A DNA stretch of 64,000 bases from DATHAP01 sp963762865 (GTDB taxonomy: Bacteria > Actinomycetota > Actinomycetes > JACCUZ01): the NCBI GenBank assembly GCA_963762865.1, contig CAVXNC010000012.1, positions 53,435-117,434 of the forward strand. The letters run 5' to 3'. The position numbers were made by a program, and so were the translations under genes. How positions within the stretch are numbered: position 1 is the first letter of the stretch; the number at the start of each line of letters is the position of its first letter. The notes beneath the pieces were generated by a model that had not been told where the DNA came from, made no database searches, and worked only from the letters and a program-made list of their open reading frames with translations. This document shows positions 24,810 to 34,323 of this stretch, one piece after another.

Positions 24810-25937
24810 TCACGTCGGCGAGGACTGGACGAAGGGCGGCTTGACGACGCGGAAGCGGGCCGCCCGGCCACGCACGTCCACCGCCACCTCGTCGCCCTCG
24901 GCGACCGAGCGGTCCAGCAGGGCCAGGGCGATGCCGACCTTGCGCGTCGGGGAGAACGTCCCGCTGGTCACCTCTCCGGCGGCGGTGCCGTCGGCGGTCG
25001 ACACCGCCATGTGGGGTCGCGGGATCGACCGCTCCAGGCCCTCGAGGCCCCACAGCGTCCGACGCGCACCGGCATCCTTCTCGGCGACCAGCGCGTCGCG
25101 GCCCCAGAAGGCCGGCTTCTTCCAGCCGACCGCCCAGCCGGTCCGGGCCTGCACCGGTGTGATGTCCATCGACAGGTCCTGGCCGTGCAGCGGGTAGCCC
25201 ATCTCGGTGCGCAGGGTGTCGCGGGCGCCCAGGCCGCAGGGTCGGATCCCGAACGGCTCCCCCGCCTCGAGCACGGCGTCCCACACCGCAGCCGTCGACT
25301 CCCACGGCGTGACGAGCTCGTAGCCGCGCTCACCGGTGTAGCCGGTCCTGCAGACCACCAGCTCGGTCCCCCGCCAGTCGACCGCCTCGAAGGACATGTA
25401 GCCGTGCCCGTGCGGCAGCCCGAGCGCGGCGAGCACCTGGTCGCTGCGCGGGCCCTGCACCGCGAGCACGCCGTGCCGCTCGTGCAGGTCCACGACCGCC
25501 ACGCCCTCGGGCGCCGCTGCCTGCAGCCGCCGCACGACCTCGGCGGTGTTGGCCGCGTTGGGGATCAGGAAGACCTGCTCGTCGGCCTGGTAGTAGGCGA
25601 TCAGGTCGTCGACCACGCCGCCGGTCGCCTCGTCGCAGCACAGCGTGTACTGCGCCCGGCCCGGGCCGATCCGGCCCAGGTCGTTGGTCAGGCAGGAGTT
25701 CAGGAAGTCGGCCGCGCCCGGGCCGCGCACCACCGCCTTGCCCAGGTGCGACACGTCGAAGAGCCCGACCGCCTCGCGCACCGCGGTGTGCTCGCGCACG
25801 ACGCCACCACCATCGGCTGACTGGTACTCGATGGGCATCGACCAGCCGCCGAAGTCGGCCATCTTGGCGCCCAGCGCGACGTGGCGCTCGTGCACAGGTG
25901 ACTGCCGCAGAGCGGCATCTGACGTCGGGTCGCTCAT
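24810..25937 (-). CDS. gcvT: Glycine cleavage system T protein (aminomethyltransferase)
   Basis: 375 residues from ATG 25937. The frame stays open far upstream, opposite pepA, but that part is a shadow. GcvT takes the aminomethyl group from lipoyl-H protein to tetrahydrofolate. Landmarks are MADFGGWSMPIEY, GLFDVSHLGKAVVRGP, LIPNAANTAEVV, CRTGYTGERGYEL, GARDTLRTEMGYPLHGQDL and TSGTFSPTRKVGIAL, with the folate-binding Asp in V-D-D-L-I. gcvH and gcvP are not in the window. The LipA/LipB genes near 36 kb make the lipoyl group this system needs. Confidence 0.94.
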   Translation of the reverse strand: MSDPTSDAALRQSPVHERHVALGAKMADFGGWSMPIEYQSADGGGVVREHTAVREAVGLFDVSHLGKAVVRGPGAADFLNSCLTNDLGRIGPGRAQYTLCCDEATGGVVDDLIAYYQADEQVFLIPNAANTAEVVRRLQAAAPEGVAVVDLHERHGVLAVQGPRSDQVLAALGLPHGHGYMSFEAVDWRGTELVVCRTGYTGERGYELVTPWESTAAVWDAVLEAGEPFGIRPCGLGARDTLRTEMGYPLHGQDLSMDITPVQARTGWAVGWKKPAFWGRDALVAEKDAGARRTLWGLEGLERSIPRPHMAVSTADGTAAGEVTSGTFSPTRKVGIALALLDRSVAEGDEVAVDVRGRAARFRVVKPPFVQSSPT

Positions 25938-26030
25938 CCGGCGGACGCTAGCATCGCCAGCCTTGCCCCTCCGGGCACGACCGAGAGCACCAGCAGCCAC
26001 CAGCAGCCACCGAGAAGCGGGACAGCACCT

Positions 26031-27581
26031 GTGAGCACCGTCGCTCTGAGCAGCAGCAAGCCCACCAACCTCAAGGTCGACGCCGTCGTCGTCGGCATCG
26101 TCAAGGACGACGACGCGAAGGGCGGCGCCGGCATCTCGCTCGCGCCCGGTGCGGAGGAGGTCGACAAGGCCTTCAAGGGTCGGCTGGCCGCGACCCTCGT
26201 GGCCCTCGGCGCCACCGGCAAGGCGAACGAGGTCACCAAGGTCGCCTCGCTCGGCGCGGTCTCCGCGCCCGTCGTGGTGGCGGTCGGGCTCGGTGACCGG
26301 CCGCAGTCGAGCGGGCGCCGCGCCAACAGCTCCTCGGCGGCGTACGCCCATGAGGTGCTCCGGCGGGCCACCGGTGCCGCGGCCCGCGCGCTCGCCGGGA
26401 CCGCATCGGTCGGCCTCGCCCTCCCAGCCGAGGACGCGACCCAGGTCGCGGCGGTCGCCGAGGGCGCGCTGCTGGGCGCCTACTCCTACGGCCGCTACCG
26501 GGTCGCCTCGGCGGAGCGGCACAAGCCGCCGGTCGAGAAGTTCACGCTGCTGACCGGGTCGCCGCGTGACCGGGCGGTCAAGGCGGCCGTCACGCGCGCT
26601 GCCACCGTCGTCGACGCCGTCCACCTGGTGCGCGACTGGGTCAACGCCGCACCTGCCGACCTGCCGCCGGCCGAGTTCGCCACCCTCGCGGTCGCCGCCG
26701 CCAAGGACGCCGGCGTCGCGGTCGAGGTGCTCGACGAGAAGGCGCTGAAGAAGGCGGGCTACGGCGGCATCCTCGGCGTCGGCCAGGGCTCCTCCCGGCC
26801 GCCGCGGCTGGTGCGCCTCACCTACAAGGCCGGGCGGGGCAAGCCGCACCTGTCGCTGGTCGGCAAGGGCATCACCTTCGACACCGGCGGTCTCTCGCTC
26901 AAGCCGGCCGTCGCGATGGAGTGGATGAAGTCGGACATGGGCGGCGCCGCGGCGGTCATCGCAGCCGTCACCGCGATCGCCCGCCTCGGCCTCGACCTCA
27001 ACGTGACGGTGTGGGCCCCGATGGCCGAGAACATGCCGTCGGGCACCGCCCAGCGCCCCTCGGACGTCCTGACGATCTACGGCGGCAAGACCGTCGAGGT
27101 GCTCAACACCGACGCCGAGGGCCGGCTGATCCTGGCCGACGCCCTCGTCCGCGCGGGCGAGGACGACCCGGACGTGCTCATCGACGTCGCCACGCTGACA
27201 GGTGCCCAGCTGGTCGCGCTCGGTGCCCGGACGTCGGCGGTGATGGCCAACGACGACGACCTGCGCGCGTCGATCGTCTCCGCGGCCGGGGAAGCCGGCG
27301 AGCTGATGTGGCCGATGCCCCTGCCCCCGGAGCTGCGTGCCTCGATGGAGTCGCCGGTGGCCGACATCGCCAACATGGGCGACAAGTTCGGCGGCATGCT
27401 CGTCGCCGGGCTCTTCCTCAAGGACTTCGTCAAGGACGGCCAGCGCTGGGCGCACGTGGACATCGCCGGCCCGTCCTGGAACGCCGGTGCCGAGCACGAC
27501 TACACCCCCAAGGGCGGCACCGGTCACGCGGTGCGCACGCTGGTCCGGCTCGCCGAGGAGCTGGCGAGCGGGACGGCCTGA
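26031..27581 (+). CDS. pepA: Leucyl aminopeptidase (M17)
   Basis: 516 residues from GTG 26031. The C-terminal catalytic domain has KGITFDTGGLSLKPAVAMEW (metal-binding Lys and Asp), MKSDMGGAAAVIAAV and the family signature NTDAEGRLILADAL with metal-ligand Asp and Glu and the catalytic Arg. HVDIAGPSWN follows near the end. The N-terminal domain (1-170) is less conserved, as usual. It removes N-terminal residues from peptides in the cytosol as a hexamer. Confidence 0.95.
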   Translation: MSTVALSSSKPTNLKVDAVVVGIVKDDDAKGGAGISLAPGAEEVDKAFKGRLAATLVALGATGKANEVTKVASLGAVSAPVVVAVGLGDRPQSSGRRANSSSAAYAHEVLRRATGAAARALAGTASVGLALPAEDATQVAAVAEGALLGAYSYGRYRVASAERHKPPVEKFTLLTGSPRDRAVKAAVTRAATVVDAVHLVRDWVNAAPADLPPAEFATLAVAAAKDAGVAVEVLDEKALKKAGYGGILGVGQGSSRPPRLVRLTYKAGRGKPHLSLVGKGITFDTGGLSLKPAVAMEWMKSDMGGAAAVIAAVTAIARLGLDLNVTVWAPMAENMPSGTAQRPSDVLTIYGGKTVEVLNTDAEGRLILADALVRAGEDDPDVLIDVATLTGAQLVALGARTSAVMANDDDLRASIVSAAGEAGELMWPMPLPPELRASMESPVADIANMGDKFGGMLVAGLFLKDFVKDGQRWAHVDIAGPSWNAGAEHDYTPKGGTGHAVRTLVRLAEELASGTA

Positions 27582-27591
27582 GCAGGGCGGC

Positions 27592-27909
27592 TCAGGCCTC
27601 GGGGCGGGCGGCCTTCTTGGCGTTCCAGTCCCGCATCCGCTGCGGGTAGCCCACGACCGCCGCGTCGTAGGACGGGATCCCGAGCTTGTTGGCCAGCTCG
27701 TGGGCTGCCCGGGCGTCGGCGACCCGGCGGCGGGTCCACTCGCCGGTGTTGGCCACGAACACCACCGTTGTCGTCGACACCGCGGTCGGGGGCTCGACGA
27801 ACGCCTCGACGCCGGTGTGGCCGCGCGCGAAGGAGGTCAGGTGACCGACGTCGGCATTGTCGGCCAGGCGCACCTGCCCGGGTCGGGCCCGTCGACTGAA
27901 CAGCCGCAC
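27592..27909 (-). CDS. Small conserved protein of unknown function
   Basis: 105 residues starting MRLFSRRARPGQVRLADNAD. It has a STTTVVFVANTGEWTRRRV strand-turn and a conserved YPQRMRDWNAKK end. Often found beside pepA/lpdA in actinobacteria and sometimes labelled oxidoreductase, but no cofactor motif is visible. Convergent with pepA, 10 bases apart. Confidence 0.7.
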   Translation of the reverse strand: MRLFSRRARPGQVRLADNADVGHLTSFARGHTGVEAFVEPPTAVSTTTVVFVANTGEWTRRRVADARAAHELANKLGIPSYDAAVVGYPQRMRDWNAKKAARPEA

Positions 27910-28158
27910 CCTGGTCCTCCTGCTCCGCTCTCACGCACCGGTCGTGCGCAGGCTCGTCTGCGGTCCAACGGTAGGGCACCGGAGCGCGTTCCGAGGGCTG
28001 TGACGGGCCTCGCCCCCAGCCCGATCACCCGCGTGAGCGAGCGCACCGGAACGGTGACAGGATGAGGGCCGGACCGAAACGGGTTTACGTCATTGACAGA
28101 TGTCGACACCTGACCACAGCCGCCCCCACCGGGGCGAGGAGAACGCGAGGAGTGCGCC

Positions 28159-29592
28159 GTGGCCGACAGCGCCGGCACCCAGACCACCCAGACCGGGCAG
28201 AACGGGCAGAGCGGTGACAGCGACCAGTTCGACGTCGTAGTGCTCGGCGGCGGCAGCGGCGGCTACGCCTGCGCCCTGCGCGCGGCACAGCTCGGCATGA
28301 AGGTCGCCCTGGTCGAGAAGGGTGAGCTCGGCGGCACCTGCCTGCACCGCGGCTGCATCCCGACCAAGGCACTGCTGCACGCGGCCGAGGTCGCCGACTC
28401 AAGCCGCGAGAGCGAGCAGTTCGGGGTGCGGACGACCTTCGACGGCATCGACATGCCGGCGGTCAACGAGTACAAGGACGGCGTGGTCGCGCGGCTCTAC
28501 AAGGGCCTGCAGGGGCTGGTGAAGAGCCGGAAGATCACCTTCGTCCAGGGCATGGGCCGGCTCGTCAGCCCGACCGCCGTCGAGGTCGACGGTCAGCGGT
28601 ACGAGGGCAAGCACGTCGTCCTGGCCACCGGGTCCTACTCCAAGAGCCTGCCGGGGCTGGACATCGACGGCCAGCAGGTGATCACCAGCGACCAGGCGAT
28701 CAAGCTCGAGCGGGTGCCCACGTCGGTCGTCGTGCTCGGCGGCGGCGTCATCGGCTGCGAGTTCGCCAGCGTCTGGAAGTCCTTCGGCGCCGAGGTGACG
28801 ATCGTCGAGGCGCTGCCCCACCTCGTGCCACTCGAGGACGAGCAGTCCTCGAAGATGCTGGAGCGAGCCTTCCGCAAGCGCAAGATCGCCTTCGAGCTCG
28901 GCGCCCGGTTCTCCGGGGTCGAGAAGACCGAGGGCGGCGTCAAGGTCTCCCTGGAGAACGGCAAGACGATCGACGCCGAGCTGCTGCTGGTCGCCGTCGG
29001 TCGCGGCCCGACATCGCAGGAGCTCGGCTACGAGCAGATCGGCGTCGAGATGGAGCGCGGCTTCGTCAAGGTCGACGAGCACTGCCAGACCAGCGTCCCG
29101 ACGATCTCCGCCGTCGGAGACCTGATCCCGACCCTGCAGCTGGCGCACGTCGGCTTCGGCGAGGGGATCATGGTCGCCGAGCGGCTGGCCGGGCTCGAGC
29201 CCGCTCCGATCGACTACGACGGTGTCCCCCGGGTCACCTACTCCGAGCCGGAGGTGGCCTCGGTCGGCATCACCGAGGCGCGCGCCAAGGAGAAGTACGG
29301 CGACGACGGCGTCGAGACGGTCACCTACGACCTGGCAGGCAACGGCAAGAGCCAGATCCTCAAGACCGCGGGCTTCGTCAAGCTGGTGCGTCAGAAGGAC
29401 GGGCCGGTCGTCGGCATCCACATGGTCGGCAGCCGGGTCGGCGAGCTGGTCGCCGAAGCCCAGCTCATCTACGGCTGGGAGGCCTACCCCGACGACGTGG
29501 CCTCGCTGGTCCACGCCCACCCCACCCAGACCGAGGCGGTGGGCGAGGCCCACCTCGCCCTGGCCGGGAAGCCCCTGCACGCCCACGGCTGA
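28159..29592 (+). CDS. lpdA: Dihydrolipoyl dehydrogenase (E3)
   Basis: 477 residues from GTG 28159. The redox disulfide is in GGTCLHRGCIPTKALLHAAE at about 55-75. The FAD motif is VVVLGGGSGGYACALRA and the NAD motif VVVLGGGVIGCEFASVW. The C-terminal dimer His-Glu pair is in HAHPTQTEAVGEAHLAL. The enzyme reoxidises dihydrolipoyl groups of 2-oxoacid dehydrogenases and the glycine cleavage H protein. A Gln/Gly/Ser-rich N-terminal leader of about 22 residues is unusual. sucB follows 117 bases downstream, fitting a 2-oxoacid dehydrogenase pair. Confidence 0.96.
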   Translation: MADSAGTQTTQTGQNGQSGDSDQFDVVVLGGGSGGYACALRAAQLGMKVALVEKGELGGTCLHRGCIPTKALLHAAEVADSSRESEQFGVRTTFDGIDMPAVNEYKDGVVARLYKGLQGLVKSRKITFVQGMGRLVSPTAVEVDGQRYEGKHVVLATGSYSKSLPGLDIDGQQVITSDQAIKLERVPTSVVVLGGGVIGCEFASVWKSFGAEVTIVEALPHLVPLEDEQSSKMLERAFRKRKIAFELGARFSGVEKTEGGVKVSLENGKTIDAELLLVAVGRGPTSQELGYEQIGVEMERGFVKVDEHCQTSVPTISAVGDLIPTLQLAHVGFGEGIMVAERLAGLEPAPIDYDGVPRVTYSEPEVASVGITEARAKEKYGDDGVETVTYDLAGNGKSQILKTAGFVKLVRQKDGPVVGIHMVGSRVGELVAEAQLIYGWEAYPDDVASLVHAHPTQTEAVGEAHLALAGKPLHAHG

Positions 29593-29709
29593 ACCACCGT
29601 CCGGGCGGGTACGGCGATCCCGAGCCGCTCCGGACGCCTCGACCGCCCACCCGCCGCGCCACGCACCATCGCCCGACGAGATCTCCCGACGAGAAGGAGC
29701 CCGTGAGCA

Positions 29710-31690
29710 ATGTCGCACTCGGTAACCATGCCGGCCCTCGGCGAGAGCGTCACGGAAGGCACCGTCACCCGCTGGCTCAAGCAGGAGGGTGAGGAGGTCG
29801 CGGTCGACGAGCCGCTGCTCGAGGTCTCCACCGACAAGGTGGACACCGAGATCCCGTCCCCCGCGGCCGGCGTGCTGCAGAAGATCCTGGTCGGCGAGGA
29901 CGAGACCGTCGACGTGGGTGCCGAGCTCGCGGTGATCGGTGACGGCGCCGGCGACAGCGGCGGCGACGCCGGTGGGGCGGACCAGTCGGCGGGCCAGGAG
30001 CAGCAGGGCCAGCAGGACCAGGGCAGCAGGACCAGGGTCAGCAGGACAGCAGGAGCAGCAGGACCAGGGTCAGCAGGATGGCGGCGGCGGTCAGCAGGCC
30101 GAGCAGCCCAGCGAGCAGCCGCAGCAGTCGGCTCCCGCGGAGCAGGAGTCGCAGCAGTCCGATGACCAGTCCGGCGGTTCGGGCACGTCAGGTGGCTCGG
30201 GCGGCGGTGGCGGCACGTCGGTGACGATGCCGGCGCTCGGCGAGAGCGTCACCGAGGGGACCGTCACCCGCTGGCTCAAGCAGGAGGGCGACCAGGTCGA
30301 GACCGACGAGCCGCTGCTCGAGGTCTCGACGGACAAGGTCGACACCGAGATCCCCTCGCCGGCCTCCGGCACGCTCACCAAGATCCTGGTCGGCGAGGAC
30401 GAGACGGTCGCGGTCGGCGCCGAGCTGGCCACCATCGGCGGTGGCGGTGGCGGTGGCCAGCAGGAGCAGTCGTCCCAGCCCGAGTCGCAGCAGGAGCAGC
30501 CCGCCCAGCCGGAGCAGCCCGCCCAGCAGCAGTCGGCGGCTGCGCCGCAGCCCTCGCTGATCTCGGCGCCGGCCGCCCAGCAGGCACCCGCGCCGCAGCA
30601 GGCACCCGCGCCGCAGCAGGCACCCGCCCCGCAGGAGCAGGCGCCGGCCGCCCAGCAGGCACCCGCGCCGCAGCAGGCACCCGCCCCGCAGCAGACCCAG
30701 CAGGCGGCCCCGGCACCCCAGCGGTCCGACCGGTCCGCCGCCTCCTCGGGCGACGGCGCGACGTACGTCACTCCCCTGGTGCGCAAGCTGGCCGCCGAGC
30801 ACGGCGTCGACCTCGCCGGGCTGCGAGGCACCGGAGTCGGCGGGCGGATCCGCAAGCAGGACGTCCTCGAGGCCGCCAAGGCGCAGCAGGAGAAGCAGGC
30901 CCAGCCGGCGGTGGCCCAGCCGGGCGCCGCCACCCAGTCCTCGGCGCCGGCCACGGCCGCGTCGCCGCTACGCGGCACCACCGAGAAGATGTCGCGCCTG
31001 CGCAAGGTGATCGCGACCCGCATGGTCGAGTCGCTGCAGGTCTCCGCGCAGCTGACCACGGTGGTCGAGGTCGACCTGACCCGGATCGCCCGGCTCCGGG
31101 AGCGCGCCAAGGGCGACTTCGAGGCCCGCGAGGGCGTCAAGCTCTCCTACCTGCCGTTCCTCGCGAAGGCCACCGTGGATGCGCTCAAGGCGCACCCCAG
31201 GCTCAACGCGAGCATCGACACCGAGAAGGGCGAGATCACCTACTTCGACAACGAGCACCTCGGAGTCGCGGTGGACACCGAGCGCGGGCTGCTGGTGCCG
31301 GTGGTCAAGGACGCGGGCGACCTCAACATCGCCGGCCTGGCTCGCAAGATCGCCGACCTGGCCGACCGGACCCGGAGCAACAAGATCGGTCCCGACGAGC
31401 TCGGCGGGGGCACGTTCACGCTGACCAACACCGGCAGCCGCGGCGCGCTGTTCGACACCCCGATCATCAACCAGCCGCAGGTCGGAATCCTCGGGACCGG
31501 CGCGGTGGTCAAGCGGGCCGTGGTCGTCGACGACCCCGACCTCGGCGAGACGATCGCGATCCGCTCGATGTGCTACCTGGCGCTGTCTTACGACCACCGA
31601 CTGGTCGACGGCGCCGACGCCGCGCGCTTCCTGACAACGATCAAGGCCCGCCTCGAGGAGGGCGCCTTCGAGTCGGACCTCGGCCTCTGA
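29710..31690 (+). CDS. sucB: 2-oxoacid dehydrogenase E2 component, two lipoyl domains (frameshifted)
   Basis: ATG 29710 after AAGGAG. Two nearly identical lipoyl domains (about 1-80 and, in the second frame, from 30220) each carry S-T-D-K-V-D with the lipoylated Lys. Then come Gln/Ala/Pro linkers, an E3-binding domain (VTPLVRKLAAEHGVDLAGLR) and the acyltransferase domain ending in SYDHRLVDGADAARF with the catalytic His. The linker after lipoyl domain 1 changes frame. Adding one C at each of 30024 and 30047 restores a continuous GQQDQGQQDQ-type tract. The first frame would otherwise stop at 30165, cutting off all catalysis. Probably the E2 of 2-oxoglutarate or pyruvate dehydrogenase, working with lpdA upstream. 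Confidence 0.88.
30578..30688 (+). repeat. 18-bp repeats coding a QQAPAP linker
   Basis: Five copies of an 18-nt unit (CAGCAGGCACCCGCSCCG) at 30578, 30596, 30614, 30653 and 30671, with a 21-nt variant between the third and fourth. They code for the mobile linker of E2 and are prone to copy-number change. Confidence 0.85.
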
Positions 31691-31739
31691 ACAGGCCCGA
31701 GCAGCATCCGGGGAACGGTTCCCGGCGGAATGGAACCTC

Positions 31740-32645
31740 GTGAAGGTCGTACTCACCGGCTCGTCCGGTCCCCTCGGGCAGGCTCTCGTCAGGTCGTTCC
31801 GCGAGGACGGTCACGAGGCCGTCCGACTCGTCCGTAGGACCCCGAGCGCCCCGGACGAGAGCCGCTGGGATCCGCAAGGAGGCACCGTCGACCCCGGCGC
31901 GCTCGACGGCGCGGACCTGGTCGTACACCTCGCGGGTGAGACGCCCGGCTCACGGCTGTGGACGGCCGGTCATGCGCGGGACGTGATGGACAGCCGGGTT
32001 CTGGGAACCCAGACCATCGCACGGGCGGTCGCCGATGCCGGCATCCCCCGGCTCCTCAGCGCCTCCGGGACCGGCTACTACGGCAACCCCGGCGACCGGG
32101 AGCTCGACGAGTCCGCCGCGGCCGGCACCGGTTTCATGGCCGAGGTCGCGCGCCGCTGGGAGGAGTCCACGGCGCCGGCTCGCGACGGCGGTGCTCGAGT
32201 GGTGCCGATGCGGACCGGCGTCGTCGTGACGGCAAAGGGCGGCGCGTTCGGCCGCAGGCTGCTCCCGATCTTCCGGCTCGGGATCGGCGGACGCATCGGC
32301 TCGGGACGTCAGTGGTTCAGCTGGGTGGCGCTGCAGGACTACGTCCGAGCGGTCCGTTTCCTCGTCGACAGGGAAGACATCTCAGGTCCGGTGAACGTGT
32401 GCGCGCCAGAGCCCTTGACCAACGCCGACATGACCGCAGCAATGGGACGCGTGTTGCATCGGCCGACGCTGACGCTGGCGCCGTCCTTCGGTGTCCGCTG
32501 GGTCTTCGGCGACTTCGGCAAAGATCTGCTCGGCGGGCAGCGAGTGGTGCCGGGCAGGCTGCTCGATGCCGGCTTTGAGTTCGCCTACCCCAGCTTCGAG
32601 ACCGCGCTGCGGGCCACGCTGGCTCACGCCCGCGTCACGTCGTAG
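31740..32645 (+). CDS. TIGR01777-family NAD(P)-binding epimerase/SDR
   Basis: 301 residues from GTG 31740. The N-terminal motif KVVLTGSSGPLGQALVRSF binds nucleotide. VVHLAGETPGSRLW, SASGTGYYG and the C-terminal DUF1731-like end (LLGGQRVVPGRLLDAGFEF followed by YPSFETALRATL) define the SulA/YfcH-type SDR family. The active-site Tyr in T-G-Y-Y-G is present. Substrate unknown. Its last 22 bases overlap the end of the convergent kinase gene. Confidence 0.88.
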   Translation: MKVVLTGSSGPLGQALVRSFREDGHEAVRLVRRTPSAPDESRWDPQGGTVDPGALDGADLVVHLAGETPGSRLWTAGHARDVMDSRVLGTQTIARAVADAGIPRLLSASGTGYYGNPGDRELDESAAAGTGFMAEVARRWEESTAPARDGGARVVPMRTGVVVTAKGGAFGRRLLPIFRLGIGGRIGSGRQWFSWVALQDYVRAVRFLVDREDISGPVNVCAPEPLTNADMTAAMGRVLHRPTLTLAPSFGVRWVFGDFGKDLLGGQRVVPGRLLDAGFEFAYPSFETALRATLAHARVTS

Positions 32646-34231
32646 ACCTGCCACCTCCCTCCTTCTAGCGCGAGTGTCACCGTCCAGGTCACGGCCGTAC
32701 GCCCGGGCCGGTGCTCGACGAGTACCCCTGACCCGTCGACGACCCGGTGCGGCCGCAGCACGTCGACCACTCGCAGCCGTACGTGCCGCTGGGTCCGGCG
32801 CAGCTCGGTGACCCGAAGGATCCGCAGCCGCAGGCCCTCGGCGCGCAGCCCCGCCCCGCGCAGACCGGTCAGCTGCCGACGGTCCCGCCGCCCGGCAGGC
32901 GACCCCGCGGTGTAGACCCGCGCGAGCCGGTCCACGTCGCCGGCGGCGAACGCCGCTGACCGCTCGGCGTCCAACGCCCCGAGAACCTCGGCCCACGACT
33001 GCTCCGGCTCGCTCGACGACGCAGGGCCCGTCCTGCCCGCCGACTCCCCCGCCGTCGACCCCCCGGCCGTCGACTCCCCGGCAGCTCCGGCGCTCGCCGC
33101 GAGGCCCCGGGCGGGGGCCGACCCCGACCCTGAGCCGGCCCACGCGATGCCGGTCACCGCGGCGGTCGCCACCGCCACTGCGCCCAGCAGGGCGGTCACC
33201 GCCTGACGCCAGCGCCGCAGGAGCGCCGGGCGACCGGCCGCCCGCGCGCGGCGGTGGGTGCGCGGTCCGGTCGAGACGGCCGACCCGGCCGAGCCGGCTG
33301 CGACGCCTGGAGGCGCAACCCGCCGGCGGGACGACACCACGGTGAGCGGGGCGCCCTCCCCGGGACCGTCCACGGGATCGACCAGGGCTCCGGGCTCCAG
33401 CCGCACCGGCGCCGCCCGGCAGGTCGCGAACGCCCGCCGCGCGAGCTCCGCCGCGGCCGGGCGCTCGGCGGGAGGCGCGTCCAGCACCTGCTCGAGGAGC
33501 TCGAGCACCGGTCCCTGCCCGGCGGCTGCCGGGAGCCGGGCGGCGCTGCGGTCGCGGTCGCTGCGGTCGCGGTCGCGGCGGTCGCAGGTGCCGGCCTCGA
33601 GGCCATCGCCGTCGCCCACCTCATAGGGCGGGGCACCGGTCAGGGCCAAGAAGCAGGTGGCCGCCAGGCCGTGCACGTCAGACGCGGGCCCGGCCCCCCA
33701 GCCCGGGTGCGGGTCCCGGTAGCCGGGTGTCCCGGCATCCACGACCGGTGACCCGCCGGCAACCAACCGGGCCACCCCCAGGTCGGCCAGCACCGGCCGG
33801 CCGTCGGCGGCGAAGAGCACGTTGGCCGGCGTCACGTCGCCGTGCACGACCCCACGTGCGTGCACCTCGGCCAGGGCCTCGGCGAGCGGCACCAGGACGG
33901 TCACGACCTCGCCCGGCGACAACGGGCCCCGGCGCGCGACCAGCCGCGCGAGGCTGCCGCCGGTCGCCAGGTCGAGGACGAGGGCGACCTCGTCCGAGCC
34001 GATGCAGCCGGCGACGCCCCGCAGCCGCAGCACGTGGGGGTGGTCGATGCCCGCGAGGACGGCCGCCTCGCGCCGCAGCCGGTCACGGACCGCGATGTCG
34101 GCTCCCGGACGTACGCACTTGACGGCGACCGCCTCGCCGGTCGCCCGCTCGGACGCCAGCCACACCTCGCCGCCGGACCCGCGCCCCAGCACGCGCCGGA
34201 GCTCGTAGCCGGCGACCTCGGGTGGACCCAT
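32624..34231 (-). CDS. Membrane Ser/Thr protein kinase-like protein with atypical catalytic loop
   Basis: 535 residues from ATG 34231. The kinase domain (about 7-260) has the Gly loop LGRGSGGEVWLA, the ATP Lys in V-A-V-K-C, and VHGDVTPANVLF in place of H-R-D-L-K-P-x-N: the base Asp and Asn stay but the loop Lys is Thr. The D-F-G motif is D-L-G. A transmembrane helix at about 345 (ALLGAVAVATAAVTGIAWA) leads to a Ser/Gly-rich linker and an extracellular C-terminal domain of about 115 residues resembling NTF2 folds (SWAEVLGALDAERSAAFAAG to the end). Activity may be low. The ligand is unknown. Confidence 0.82.
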   Translation of the reverse strand: MGPPEVAGYELRRVLGRGSGGEVWLASERATGEAVAVKCVRPGADIAVRDRLRREAAVLAGIDHPHVLRLRGVAGCIGSDEVALVLDLATGGSLARLVARRGPLSPGEVVTVLVPLAEALAEVHARGVVHGDVTPANVLFAADGRPVLADLGVARLVAGGSPVVDAGTPGYRDPHPGWGAGPASDVHGLAATCFLALTGAPPYEVGDGDGLEAGTCDRRDRDRSDRDRSAARLPAAAGQGPVLELLEQVLDAPPAERPAAAELARRAFATCRAAPVRLEPGALVDPVDGPGEGAPLTVVSSRRRVAPPGVAAGSAGSAVSTGPRTHRRARAAGRPALLRRWRQAVTALLGAVAVATAAVTGIAWAGSGSGSAPARGLAASAGAAGESTAGGSTAGESAGRTGPASSSEPEQSWAEVLGALDAERSAAFAAGDVDRLARVYTAGSPAGRRDRRQLTGLRGAGLRAEGLRLRILRVTELRRTQRHVRLRVVDVLRPHRVVDGSGVLVEHRPGRTAVTWTVTLALEGGRWQVYDVTRA

Positions 34232-34323
34232 GTCTCCAGCCTGGCGGAAACGGCCCGGCCGACCGCGGGCGTTGTCCACAGCCCGGAGTTGTCCGCAGCC
34301 GCCGCACGGGAGAGGCTGCACCG

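Noticed and set aside
25938..27527. Long N-terminal extension of the gcvT frame
   Set aside because: It is antisense to pepA, and GcvT has a normal start at 25937.
28093..28098. Perfect TTGACA before lpdA
   Set aside because: No -10 element at a 16-19 base distance, so it was not called a promoter.
30578..30720. CRISPR-like regular 18-bp spacing
   Set aside because: Units are contiguous, in frame and code for the E2 linker.
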